64,000 nt of DNA from an uncultured bacterium (lineage in GTDB: Bacteria > Patescibacteriota > Saccharimonadia > Saccharimonadales > Saccharimonadaceae), in contig CAIUMO010000025.1 of the NCBI GenBank assembly GCA_903900345.1, positions 25,149 through 89,148 of the forward strand. Direction: 5' to 3'. Below the pieces are notes generated by a model. It was given only the letters and a program-made list of their open reading frames with translations. It had not been told where the DNA came from and did no database searches. This document shows positions 8,361-16,673 of this stretch, piece by piece. Each line of letters starts with the position of its first letter. Within the stretch, counting starts at the first letter, position 1. A program made the translations under genes and the position numbers.

Positions 8361-8723
8361 ATGAAAGATCTAACTCCAGAAGAAAAGAAGGTGATTATCG
8401 ATAAGGGTACGGAAGCGCCTTTTACTGGAGAATATGTCTATACTATGGATCCTGGAGTGTATGTTTGTCGCCAATGTGGTAAGCCACTCTATCAGTCTGA
8501 AGACAAGTTTTAATCTGATTGTGGCTGGCCTAGTTTTGATGACGAGATTACTGGCGCTGTTAATAAAAGTCTAGACGCAGATGGCGTTAGAACCGAAATA
8601 GCCTGTGCCAATTGTGGTGCTCATTTGGGCCATCTATTCTTAGGTGAAAAGTTTACAGAAAAGAATGCCCGTTACTGTGTTAATTCGATATCAATGAAAT
8701 CCTCAGTAGGTTTGGGCAATTAG
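8361..8723 (+). pseudogene. msrB: msrB-like methionine-R-sulfoxide reductase interrupted by one TAA
   Basis: Reading straight through from ATG 8361 to TAG 8721 gives a complete 120-position MsrB. It has an LTPEEKKVIIDKGTEAPFTG opening, the first zinc CxxC (VCRQCG), [29 protein letters not shown] with the second CxxC, and the catalytic Cys in RYCVNSISM. The only defect is TAA at 8511-8513, after residue 50, right before SDCGWPSF. Everything on both sides is intact and in the same frame, so this looks like a very recent nonsense mutation or a base-calling error. The enzyme reduces methionine-R-sulfoxide in oxidised proteins. TATAAT at 8346-8351 lies 9 bases upstream of the ATG, so transcription probably continues. 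UAA is not a known recoding signal in this lineage. Confidence 0.8.
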
Positions 8724-8734
8724 CCATTTTTTGC

Positions 8735-8740
8735 TATAAT
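8735..8740 (+). promoter_or_regulatory. -10 element of the MFS-AbrB operon
   Basis: TATAAT sits 47 bases before ATG 8788, giving a short leader that ends in an AGGGGGTT ribosome site. An 8-codon frame (ATG 8741 to TGA 8767) starts right after the -10, but has no other support. Confidence 0.5.
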
Positions 8741-8787
8741 ATGAAAAGTACGATTATTCATATCTGATTAAATAAATAGGGGGTTAA

Positions 8788-10476
8788 ATGGTAAAATCAC
8801 AAGTTGTTAAAGTTCCGAAAAAGGAGTCTTTCTTTAAAAAGTGGGGACCAGTCTTTGTTCTTAGTTTGGCACTAGCAATCATTTTGATTGATGCTACGTT
8901 ATTGAATGTATCACTGGGTGTCATTATTAAATCTCTGAAGACTGACATTCAAAGCCTACAGTGGGTGATCACGGCTTATTCGTTGACGATAGCCGCCTTA
9001 ACGATTACAGGTGGTCGACTGGGCGATTTATTTGGTCGCAAAAAGATGTTTATTATTGGCGCTGCATTATTTGCTGTCGGTTCATTTATTGCTTCAATTA
9101 GTACTAATGTTGGCATGATGATTATTGGTGAATCGATTATTGAGGGTATCGGCGCGGCGTTAATGATGCCAGCAACGGCATCGATTTTAGTGTCAAAATA
9201 TAAAGGTCGTGATCGTGGCATTGCTTTTGGTATCTGGGGTGGTGTGGCCGGCGCGGCGACGGCTGTTGGCCCACTTTTGGGTGGTTATTTAACAACTAAA
9301 TTCGAATGGCAATGGGGTTTTAGGATTAATGTTGTCATTGCTTTAATCTTAATAATTGGCTCGGTCGTTATTAAAGAATATCGCGAAAAAGTTGAAAAGC
9401 CATCTTTGGACTTTGTTGGTGTCATACTGTCGTCAACTGGAATGTTGGCGTTGGTTTACGGTATTATTGAAGCTTCAACTTATGGCTGGTGGTTAGCTAA
9501 AACACCTTTCATTGCCTTTGGCCAAACTTATGGACTTTGGGGTTATTCAATTACGCCTTTTGCGATTTTTATAGGCGCACTTATATTATCGCTATTTATG
9601 ATGTGGGAAAAAAGAATCGAAAGACTTGGTAAGACACCGCTAGTGTCATTACATTTGTTTAGCAACAAGCAATATGTATCGAGTGTGACGACAACGGCTT
9701 TGTTCTCGTTAGTCCAAGCCGGTCTTATCTTTTCAGTGCCTGTGTTCTTACAGGCTGTTCGTGGTGCGACTCCTTTCGAAACAGGTTTAGCTATGCTGCC
9801 ACTATCAATCATGGCCTTTATCACTGCTCCAATTGCCGGCTATTTGTCGCATAAAATTCCGCCAAAAGTATTAGTCCAGATTGGACTAGCTTCTTTCTTG
9901 GTTGGTTACGGTGTCCTGTACCTAGTTTTGAACGTCAATACAGTGGCTAGTGATATGGTGATTCCATTTGGAATTATGGGTCTTGGTATGGGTATGATGA
10001 TGTCTTCAATTAGCAATTTGGCGTTATCGGCTGTTTCACCAGAACAATCAGGCGAGGCATCGGGTGTTAATAATACGCTGCGTCAAATCGGTTCAACTCT
10101 AGGCACGGCAGTCATTGGTGCAGTCATGTTGACGACGGTTTCAACGAGTTTAACAGCAGGCATCAATAGCAGTACGGTAATTCCTAGTGGTCTGAAACAA
10201 ACTATCAGTAAAGTAGCTTCTGCGCAGACCTCTAACGTTGAGTTTGGCAGTGGTGTGCAACTCCCAACCTCCATGCCGGCCGAAATTAAAACTGAAATTA
10301 ACACCAAGATTAAGCCGGTCGCTATCACTGACGGCAATAAACAATCCCTGGCTTATGCTATATCTTTTGGCATAGTGGCTTTGATATCTACAATTTGGTT
10401 ACCGAGTGGTACTCATGTTGAATTTGAGAAAAATTTGGCAGATAAGAAAAGTAAAATTATAAAAGCAAAGGCCTAA
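8788..10476 (+). CDS. MFS transporter, DHA2 (EmrB/QacA) drug:H+ antiporter family
   Basis: At 562 residues with about 14 hydrophobic segments, this matches the DHA2 family rather than the 12-helix DHA1 group. The first helix bears LIDATLLNVSLGVI (the Asp-containing motif D1 of DHA2). The loop 2-3 signature GRLGDLFGRKKMF (motif A) and motif C-like GPLLGGYLTT in helix 5 are both present. These proteins export hydrophobic drugs or metabolites in exchange for protons. An external loop before the last helix (about residues 455-520) is polar and lacks the EmrA-dependent context. An AbrB-type regulator starts 5 bases after the stop and is almost certainly co-transcribed, suggesting local control of this exporter. 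Confidence 0.9.
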   Translation: MVKSQVVKVPKKESFFKKWGPVFVLSLALAIILIDATLLNVSLGVIIKSLKTDIQSLQWVITAYSLTIAALTITGGRLGDLFGRKKMFIIGAALFAVGSFIASISTNVGMMIIGESIIEGIGAALMMPATASILVSKYKGRDRGIAFGIWGGVAGAATAVGPLLGGYLTTKFEWQWGFRINVVIALILIIGSVVIKEYREKVEKPSLDFVGVILSSTGMLALVYGIIEASTYGWWLAKTPFIAFGQTYGLWGYSITPFAIFIGALILSLFMMWEKRIERLGKTPLVSLHLFSNKQYVSSVTTTALFSLVQAGLIFSVPVFLQAVRGATPFETGLAMLPLSIMAFITAPIAGYLSHKIPPKVLVQIGLASFLVGYGVLYLVLNVNTVASDMVIPFGIMGLGMGMMMSSISNLALSAVSPEQSGEASGVNNTLRQIGSTLGTAVIGAVMLTTVSTSLTAGINSSTVIPSGLKQTISKVASAQTSNVEFGSGVQLPTSMPAEIKTEINTKIKPVAITDGNKQSLAYAISFGIVALISTIWLPSGTHVEFEKNLADKKSKIIKAKA

Positions 10477-10481
10477 ATAAA

Positions 10482-10706
10482 ATGTTTCACGACAAGCCAC
10501 AAATTTGGGGAGTGACAACCGTAGGTGAGCGTGGTCAGGTTGTTATCCCCGCTAGGGCTCGTGAAGAAATGCAGCTTGAAAAAGGTGACAAATTAGTTGT
10601 AATTTCAAAAGGTAAAAAATTAATTGGTTTTGTCAAAGAATCCGAAATAACTGGCATGCTGAAATCTTGGTTAAGTGAAATCGAAGGAATGAAGCCAGAA
10701 TCGTAA
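10482..10706 (+). CDS. AbrB/SpoVT-type DNA-binding protein
   Basis: This 74-residue protein contains GVTTVGERGQVVIPARAREE followed by LEKGDKLVVIS, the swapped-hairpin AbrB fold that dimerises to bind DNA through arginines on its outer face. The C-terminal 25 residues form a short acidic helix, probably for oligomerisation. It is the second gene of the MFS operon (5-base gap). It is clearly paralogous to the AbrB protein at 17759, with the same GQ(V/I)VIPA core. No toxin gene is adjacent, so a role as a free-standing regulator is more likely than as an antitoxin. Direct targets are unknown. Confidence 0.85.
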   Translation: MFHDKPQIWGVTTVGERGQVVIPARAREEMQLEKGDKLVVISKGKKLIGFVKESEITGMLKSWLSEIEGMKPES

Positions 10707-10716
10707 TTAATTAGAC

Positions 10717-10722
10717 TATAAT
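10717..10722 (+). promoter_or_regulatory. -10 element of mgtA
   Basis: TATAAT ends 7 bases before ATG 10730, and no Shine-Dalgarno is present, so translation from the 5' end of the mRNA is predicted. Confidence 0.5.
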
Positions 10723-10729
10723 AGAACTT

Positions 10730-13153
10730 ATGATTAAAGGTCTATCATTTAAAGAAGTAAAAAAAATAAAAAAACAATTTGGCCCGAATGAACTACAAGA
10801 CGATCTAGGTAGAAGTAAAACTCTGTTAGCATTTTTGGCTCGATTCAAAAATCCATTAGTCATTATCCTGCTTTTGGCTGCTACTTTGTCACTATTTTTT
10901 GGTGATCGAGCTAGCTTCTTTATCATTATCGCCATTGTGATGTTGAGTGTTGGTTTGGATTTTTTGAATACCTATCGTTCACAAAAGGCTGCCGAGGCTT
11001 TAAAGGATAAAGTTCGGGTGAGAGCCCATGTCATACGCGAAGGCAAAGAGCATTTGGTCGCTGTTAGTGAGCTAGTGCCAGGTGATATTGTCATGTTATC
11101 GGCTGGTAAAGTTATTCCGGCTGATGGTGTCATGGTTGAAGGCAAAGACTTGTTTACGAACGAGGCGGCTTTGACTGGCGAATCTTTTCCTCAAGGTAAG
11201 CCAGTTGGCGCTGAAGTCTTCATGGGCAGCGGTGTTGTTAGCGGATCTGGTTTGATGCGTATAGTTCAAACAGGTAAGTCGACCAAGTTTGCCCACATTG
11301 CCAAAGCCCTACAATCGGCTAGACGTGAAACTGAATTCGAACGCGAGATAAAAGAATTTAGTGTTCTAATTATTAAGATCACCTTCTTTTTAGTTGTTTT
11401 TGTTTTAGTTGTTAATATTTTATTCCAACGTAATTTGCTGGAATCAGTTTTGTTTAGTTTAGCATTGGCGGTTGGTTTAACGCCGGAATTATTGCCACTC
11501 ATTATAACTTTGAACTTAACCAAAGGTTCGCTCAAAATGGCTAAAGAGGGCGTGATAGTTAAACAGTTGTCGGCTGTTCAAAACTTTGGCAGTATGGATG
11601 TTTTATGTACTGACAAGACTGGTACCTTAACTGAAGACAAGATTACTTTAGTGAAATATATCGACGGCAAGAATAGTAATTCCGACGAGGTGCTGAAACT
11701 GGGTTATTTAGCCAGCTCGTTCTCGACCAGTTTTAGAAATCCACTTGATAGTGCCGTCAGGGCTCACTCTGGTGTTGATATATCAATGTTTGAAAAGGTG
11801 GACGAGATTCCTTTTGATTTTGAACGTAAGCGTGAAGCGGTTGTCGTCCATCATACACACCAACAGCAGCGTTTTTTGATAGTTGAGGGTGCGCCTGAAG
11901 AGATTTTAAAGATCTCGACTACTTATGGATCTGATCATATTCACTTGGACGGTGAACTTAGACAGACTATTCAGTCAACCTATGATCAGCTTAGTCGTGA
12001 TGGTTTTAGGGTGATGGCGGTCGCATCAAAACAAATTGAACCAGAAAAGCATTACGAACCAGAGGATGAGAATAAGCTGTCGTTTTATGGATTCTTGGCC
12101 TTTTTGGATCCAGCCAAAGATTCAGTCTCGGAGACATTGGAACGGATGCGCACTATGGGCATTAATATTAAAATTATTACTGGCGACAATGCCTATGTAA
12201 CTGAAAAAATCGCTCACGATATTAAGTTGCCAATTGACGGCATAATAACGGGTGATGAAATTGATAAATTATCAGCTCGAGAAGTTGCCATCATCGTCGA
12301 GAAGACAACTATTTTTGCCAGAGTTAATCCCGAACAAAAGATGCAGATTATTCAAGCTTTGCAATCCAATGGCCATATCGTTGGCTATATGGGTGATGGT
12401 ATTAATGATGCACCAAGTTTGCGGGCAGCTGATGTTAGCGTATCGGTCAATAATGCGGTTGATGTCGCCAAAGATGCAGCCGACTTTATTTTACTACGCA
12501 AAAATTTACACGAGTTAATCAATGGTGTTGTTGAGGGTCGTAAGACCTTTGCCAATACTATGAAGTATTTACGTATGAGCCTTAGCTCTAATTTTGGCAA
12601 CATGTTTTCAATGGCCGGCGCCTCGTTATTTTTGCCGTATTTGCCGATGTTGGCGACTCAAATCTTACTTAATAATTTATTATATGACGCATCGCAATTT
12701 GCGATTCCACTTGATAACGTTGATGAATCCGAAGTCTTAAAACCACACAAATTAAGTATCCCTGATATCAAGAAGTTCATGTGGTCGTATGGGTTGCTAA
12801 GCTCGTTATTTGACTTTACAACGTTTGGTTTGCTGCTGTTCGTATTTAAGGCTGATGAACCAACTTTTCAAGCTGGTTGGTTTTTAGAGTCGATGATGAC
12901 ACAAGTGTTTGTCGTTTACGTGATTCGTACAAAATTAATTCCGTTCAAACAAAGCCGTCCGTCTGCAATGCTTGTTGTCAGCACATTATTGGTTGTATTG
13001 GCGGCTTTGTTGGCTATTTTGTTACCAATACGTACGATATTTCATTTCGGCTTACTGCTACCAGTCCAAATCGGTAGCCTGGCTGGATTGGTATTTATCT
13101 ACTTATTGCTGGCTGAGATTATTAAGAAAAAGGTTTACAGTAGCAAGAAGTAA
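10730..13153 (+). CDS. mgtA: MgtA-type P-type ATPase (magnesium importer)
   Basis: This 807-residue P-type ATPase has an N-terminal cation-ATPase domain (FGPNEL near residue 18), the actuator TGE motif (LTGESFPQG), the phosphorylation site DKTGTLT (Asp near 295) and the hinge MGDGINDAPSLRAADVS. The C-terminal part, with NNLLYDASQFAIPLDNVD and WFLESMMTQVFVVYVIRT, is characteristic of the MgtA/MgtB P3B subfamily, which brings Mg2+ into the cytoplasm. Helix 4 carries VGLTPELLP, as in MgtA. The regulatory N-terminal extension of enterobacterial MgtA is absent. Three CNNM/CBS proteins within the next 7 kb and an adjacent Fur-family gene support a cation-homeostasis neighbourhood. Start is ATG 10730, 7 bases after TATAAT. 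Confidence 0.88.
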   Translation: MIKGLSFKEVKKIKKQFGPNELQDDLGRSKTLLAFLARFKNPLVIILLLAATLSLFFGDRASFFIIIAIVMLSVGLDFLNTYRSQKAAEALKDKVRVRAHVIREGKEHLVAVSELVPGDIVMLSAGKVIPADGVMVEGKDLFTNEAALTGESFPQGKPVGAEVFMGSGVVSGSGLMRIVQTGKSTKFAHIAKALQSARRETEFEREIKEFSVLIIKITFFLVVFVLVVNILFQRNLLESVLFSLALAVGLTPELLPLIITLNLTKGSLKMAKEGVIVKQLSAVQNFGSMDVLCTDKTGTLTEDKITLVKYIDGKNSNSDEVLKLGYLASSFSTSFRNPLDSAVRAHSGVDISMFEKVDEIPFDFERKREAVVVHHTHQQQRFLIVEGAPEEILKISTTYGSDHIHLDGELRQTIQSTYDQLSRDGFRVMAVASKQIEPEKHYEPEDENKLSFYGFLAFLDPAKDSVSETLERMRTMGINIKIITGDNAYVTEKIAHDIKLPIDGIITGDEIDKLSAREVAIIVEKTTIFARVNPEQKMQIIQALQSNGHIVGYMGDGINDAPSLRAADVSVSVNNAVDVAKDAADFILLRKNLHELINGVVEGRKTFANTMKYLRMSLSSNFGNMFSMAGASLFLPYLPMLATQILLNNLLYDASQFAIPLDNVDESEVLKPHKLSIPDIKKFMWSYGLLSSLFDFTTFGLLLFVFKADEPTFQAGWFLESMMTQVFVVYVIRTKLIPFKQSRPSAMLVVSTLLVVLAALLAILLPIRTIFHFGLLLPVQIGSLAGLVFIYLLLAEIIKKKVYSSKK

Positions 13154-13203
13154 CGAAGTGTTTTTAAGATAGCGCAATATGGACAAGAGTGATCTCATTA
13201 TTT

Positions 13204-13596
13204 TCATCCTTTCGCGCATTTTTTGCAGGTGCCAGTAATTAATAATTGTCCCGATATTTTGCAGCCATCGATTGTCGATTCTAGAATTGGAATAATTTTG
13301 TTTTTAATGTCCGTATCGTGTAAACGTCCGCAAGTTGAACATTGAAAGTGGTCATGTAGTTTGGTATTGGCATCATAACGCATTGAGCCACTGTTGTTAG
13401 TTGGAGCAATTGCGATCGTGCCACGTGATGCAAGACGGGCAGTGGCGCGGTGGACGGTAGTAGCGCTCAGGTCGGGGAATGACTGCCGCAAAGCAAGTAA
13501 TAATTCGGCATTTGTAGCGTGACCAAGCTTGCGAAGAGTTCCTTCGATTGATTGGCAGTATTTAGTTTGTCTTTGATCAGTTGACGATAAAATCAT
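13204..13596 (-). CDS. Fur-family metal- or peroxide-responsive repressor
   Basis: The protein has 130 residues from the ATG at 13596. The N-terminal winged helix contains FPDLSATTVHRATARLASRG (recognition helix). The C-terminal dimerisation part has HFQCSTCGRLHD and a terminal CKKC, giving two CxxC pairs as in structural-zinc-containing Fur, PerR and Zur proteins. The HxHxH-like metal site is reduced, so iron, zinc and peroxide sensing cannot be told apart. On this strand TATAAT (plus-strand ATTATA, 13604-13609) ends 7 bases before ATG 13596, which favours this start over the longer frame at 13620. A perfect palindrome at 13623-13645 lies just upstream, shared with the divergent rhodanese gene, and is the likely operator. 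Confidence 0.82.
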   Translation of the reverse strand: MILSSTDQRQTKYCQSIEGTLRKLGHATNAELLLALRQSFPDLSATTVHRATARLASRGTIAIAPTNNSGSMRYDANTKLHDHFQCSTCGRLHDTDIKNKIIPILESTIDGCKISGQLLITGTCKKCAKG

Positions 13597-13622
13597 GCTA
13601 ATTATTATATATAATATCATTG

Positions 13623-13645
13623 CTAATGTAAATTATTTACATTAG
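13623..13645. promoter_or_regulatory. Perfect palindromic operator between fur-like and rhodanese genes
   Basis: CTAATGTAAA-TTA-TTTACATTAG has 10-base arms with no mismatch. Its position between two divergent starts and next to a Fur-family gene, plus its AT-rich Fur/PerR/Zur-box-like form, make autoregulatory binding likely. Confidence 0.65.
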
Positions 13646-13679
13646 AATAGGATAAAAGATAACATAAAAATGGAGTTTT

Positions 13680-13940
13680 ATGAGTAGAGTATTTATTGAT
13701 GTACGCGAACCATTTGAATTTGCAACCGGACACGTCAAAGGGGCAATCAATATCCCACCATCAAGGTTGATGGCTGGCGATAAAAGGCTAAATGACATTC
13801 CCAAAGATGCTGAAATTATTCTATATTGTCGTTCAGGCAGCCGATCAGGTGTCAGCGCGCATATCATGAAGTCGATGGGCTATACCAATATTACAAACGG
13901 CATCAATAAAGACCAAGTCCGCGCTAGATATGGCCTTTAA
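13680..13940 (+). CDS. Single-domain rhodanese-like sulfurtransferase
   Basis: This 86-residue protein is a whole small rhodanese domain: FIDVREPFEFATGHVKGAINIP at the start and the active-site loop CRSGSRSG with the catalytic cysteine at about residue 57. It would carry persulfide sulfur between cytoplasmic donors and acceptors. It is transcribed divergently from the Fur-family repressor and shares its palindromic operator, so it is probably metal- or peroxide-regulated. No Shine-Dalgarno is obvious (ATTTTTATG-type context before ATG 13680). Confidence 0.85.
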   Translation: MSRVFIDVREPFEFATGHVKGAINIPPSRLMAGDKRLNDIPKDAEIILYCRSGSRSGVSAHIMKSMGYTNITNGINKDQVRARYGL

Positions 13941-14033
13941 TCGCGGTTGATCACTAAGGAATTAAAGTTTAAGCTTTTTGTCATATTTAGTGTTAATATG
14001 AAAATAAGTAAACTATAACTAGGGAGTCATCAA

Positions 14034-14357
14034 ATGCAAAAACGTAATCTGATAGCAGTGTTATTATTACCTCTTATCACATTTGGCATTTATTCGTTGT
14101 ATTGGGCAGTGACAACTAAGGGTGAAATGAATAAACTTGGCGAGGAAGTCCCTACGGCCTGGATTTGGCTGATTCCATTTGTTGGCCAACTTTGGTGGTT
14201 CTGGAAATATTCTGAAGCTGTCGAACATGTCACTCACGAAAAGTTGACTGGTATCGTATCATTCTTATTGGTATTTTTCTTAGGTACTGTTGGGTTCGCT
14301 ATTATTCAAGACGCTTTCAACAAGGTTGATGCTGTTGCGCCAAAAGTCGCTGTTTAA
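14034..14357 (+). CDS. DUF4234-type small membrane protein
   Basis: This 107-residue protein has three hydrophobic segments. The opening MQKRNLIAVLLLPLITFGIYSLYWAV and a WIWLIPFVGQLWWFWKYSEAVE block are typical of DUF4234, a small family of unknown function. A Shine-Dalgarno (AGGGAG) lies 9 bases before ATG 14034. It is followed by the second polysaccharide deacetylase. Confidence 0.7.
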   Translation: MQKRNLIAVLLLPLITFGIYSLYWAVTTKGEMNKLGEEVPTAWIWLIPFVGQLWWFWKYSEAVEHVTHEKLTGIVSFLLVFFLGTVGFAIIQDAFNKVDAVAPKVAV

Positions 14358-14385
14358 TAAGCATTCCAATATACGATATAACCAT

Positions 14386-15237
14386 ATGAGACATCGTAGT
14401 CGTCTAATAAAAGGCATCCAGACAAAACAGCTCTGGGCTATAATTGGTGCTATCTTATTGCTCGTAGCGATTGAAATATTAATACTCATTTTCTTTCCTG
14501 TTAAGGGCGGCAGTGGCGCCAATATCTCTGGTGCAGAAACGACTCAGCCGATCGTGATTTCACTAGCAGCGATTCCAAATGATTTAGATCAAAAATCAGC
14601 TAAACCGTTGCCTGAATTTGTACCAGACTTTACAATACCGCCGATAGCTAACGGTATGGCGCCAGTTATTACTAATTTTTCGACCAAACAAAAAGTGGTT
14701 TTTTTGACAATCGATGACGGGGCTTATAAGGACCAATCAGCGGTTGATATGATCAAGCAGAATGGGATTAAGGCCTCTCTATTTTTATCGAAAACATTTA
14801 TTTCTAGCAATCCTGATTTCTTCAAGCAGATTATCGATATAGGATCGCTAGTCGAAAACCATACGATTGGTCATGATACACATATGGTAACGAATCAGGG
14901 CTATCAACAGCAAAAGGATGAGATATGTGGTATGGCTGACTATGAATTAGCTCGTTATGGTCGACGTCCAATCTTTTTTCGCCCACCAGGCGGAGCTTAC
15001 TCTGATACGATGCGCCAAGCAGCAGCAGCTTGTGGTATGAAGGCGGTTGTCACCTGGATAGCTAAAGTCAATGGTGGTTCGATGCAATATCAGATAGGTA
15101 ATCATTTGCGTCCTGGTGATATTGTCTTGATGCATTTTAGACCTGAATTCAAGCAGGACATGCAGGCCTTTATTGACGCTCAAAATGCCGCCGGGCTTCA
15201 CACTGAACTACTGGAAGATTTAACGACAGTTAATTAA
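14386..15237 (+). CDS. Membrane-anchored polysaccharide deacetylase (NodB domain)
   Basis: This 283-residue protein has an N-terminal membrane helix (about 16-36), a short extracytoplasmic linker and a NodB domain from about residue 100. Motifs: FLTIDDG (here DDG with both Asp kept), the metal-binding histidines of ENHTIGHDTH, FRPPGG and LMHF near the end. It probably deacetylates peptidoglycan or another envelope glycan outside the membrane. ATG 14386 is chosen because the frame upstream runs into the DUF4234 gene; TATAAC-like sequence lies just before it. Compared with the paralogue at 6594 it lacks the peptidoglycan-binding stalk. Confidence 0.85.
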   Translation: MRHRSRLIKGIQTKQLWAIIGAILLLVAIEILILIFFPVKGGSGANISGAETTQPIVISLAAIPNDLDQKSAKPLPEFVPDFTIPPIANGMAPVITNFSTKQKVVFLTIDDGAYKDQSAVDMIKQNGIKASLFLSKTFISSNPDFFKQIIDIGSLVENHTIGHDTHMVTNQGYQQQKDEICGMADYELARYGRRPIFFRPPGGAYSDTMRQAAAACGMKAVVTWIAKVNGGSMQYQIGNHLRPGDIVLMHFRPEFKQDMQAFIDAQNAAGLHTELLEDLTTVN

Positions 15238-15323
15238 AGCTAGCCCTTATCAAGTTCAGTAATAAATGTTATAATCACCATAATGTGTAAATTGCCTTGA
15301 GACGGGCAATAACACCTTATATA

Positions 15324-16673
15324 ATGACAGTACTGATTTTTCTTTTAATATCGTTCATATTAATAGTCGTTTGCGGATTATTTGTTGTAGCCGAATTTTC
15401 GCTGATTGCCGTCAATCGGACAACTGTCGATCATCTAGTCCTTAAGGGCGACAAATCGGCAGCTGGTATCAAGCGGGCGCTTAGCAGCTTAAATCTACAA
15501 TTATCGGGCGCTCAAGTTGGAATATCGCTGACTAGTTTAGCTATTGGTTTTTTGGCTGAGCCTTCCATTGCTAAGATAATTATTCTGCCACTTAGAAGCT
15601 TTGGTGTTTCAAATGATTTTGCCAGTGTTATTTCGATCGCAGCGGGCATTGCGATAGCGACTGCCATCACAATGATATTTGGTGAGCTGATACCAAAAAA
15701 TTTAGCCATGATAAACCCGCTGTCGGCTGCCCGATTAATACAGCAACCGATCAGATTATTTAGCGCCATCATAAAATATCCAATCATTATTCTGAATAAC
15801 AGCGCTAATTTTATATTGCGAAAGTTCGGTTTTAAACCGCTGGAAGATTTAGCCTCGGCTCGTTCGGCTGACGAGCTGCTGTCTTTGGTACGTCGTTCGG
15901 CCAAAAAAGGCACATTGCCCCAAGATATGGCCTTGATGCTAGAAAGATCACTCAGTTTTGGTGACATGACCGCCCTGGAGGTTATGACTCCAAGAGTTAG
16001 AATGCAAGCCGTGTCGGCTGACGAGTCAATTACTAAAGTGTTTAATATGGCTAAATCAACTGGGCTATCTCGTTTCCCAGTATTCGGTAAAAATCTTGAT
16101 GACATAGTTGGCATCGTTCACATCAAACACGTCATTGGCATTTCAAGGCCTGATCGAGAGAAAACTCTTGTCAGTCAAATTATGCGACCGCCGCTGTTAG
16201 TACCTTCCAATATTCAATTAGAAGCACTGCTTGAAGCGCTCCGTAAAGGTGGTCTACAAATGGCGATTGTCATCGATGAATTTGGTGGGACTGACGGTAT
16301 AGTTACGATTGAAGATTTGTTCGAAGAGTTAGTTGGTGATGTTAGGGATGAATATGATCGTACAAAAGTCATAGTTCGTAAATGTAACGATGGCAGCTGG
16401 ACTTTTTCGGGGTTATTGCGACCAGATGAAATCAGTGAAGAAATTGGTGTTTTCTTGCCTGAAGAAGAAGACTCTGAGACAATCGCCGGCCTGATAATCG
16501 ACTACCTGGAAAGAATGCCTCGAGTTGGTGACGTGATTCAGTCCAATGCCATTAATCATAACGGTGATAATATCGTTGTTAAGCTGCGCGTCGAACGAAT
16601 GGATAGTCATCGAGTTGATAGTGTACGTATGTATGTTGTGGCCTCAGATCAAATAAATGAGGTTAAATCATGA
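15324..16673 (+). CDS. CNNM/CorC-type transporter-associated protein (DUF21-CBS-CorC_HlyC)
   Basis: The protein has 449 residues from ATG 15324. The DUF21 (CNNM) membrane domain covers about residues 1-190 and includes FVVAEFSLIAVNRT and GELIPKNLAM, the conserved segment of CNNM cation-site helices. A CBS pair follows (about 205-330, TPRVRMQAVSADES and VIDEFGGTDGIVTIEDLFEELVGD), then a C-terminal CorC_HlyC domain. Eukaryotic CNNM and bacterial MpfA/CorB members transport or regulate Mg2+. The gene overlaps the next, related gene by 4 bases (ATGA). Start choice is uncertain: TTG 15297 is an alternative, and TATAAT at 15270-15275 is the likely -10. Confidence 0.85.
   Translation: MTVLIFLLISFILIVVCGLFVVAEFSLIAVNRTTVDHLVLKGDKSAAGIKRALSSLNLQLSGAQVGISLTSLAIGFLAEPSIAKIIILPLRSFGVSNDFASVISIAAGIAIATAITMIFGELIPKNLAMINPLSAARLIQQPIRLFSAIIKYPIIILNNSANFILRKFGFKPLEDLASARSADELLSLVRRSAKKGTLPQDMALMLERSLSFGDMTALEVMTPRVRMQAVSADESITKVFNMAKSTGLSRFPVFGKNLDDIVGIVHIKHVIGISRPDREKTLVSQIMRPPLLVPSNIQLEALLEALRKGGLQMAIVIDEFGGTDGIVTIEDLFEELVGDVRDEYDRTKVIVRKCNDGSWTFSGLLRPDEISEEIGVFLPEEEDSETIAGLIIDYLERMPRVGDVIQSNAINHNGDNIVVKLRVERMDSHRVDSVRMYVVASDQINEVKS

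Noticed and set aside
8511-8513. Stop-codon recoding (Sec, Pyl or UGA-Gly) in MsrB
   Set aside because: The codon is TAA, not TGA or TAG, and TGA is used as a normal stop in the window. A nonsense mutation or sequencing error is simpler.
8741-8767. 8-codon leader peptide before the MFS gene
   Set aside because: It has no ribosome site, no regulatory codon run and no terminator/antiterminator pair.
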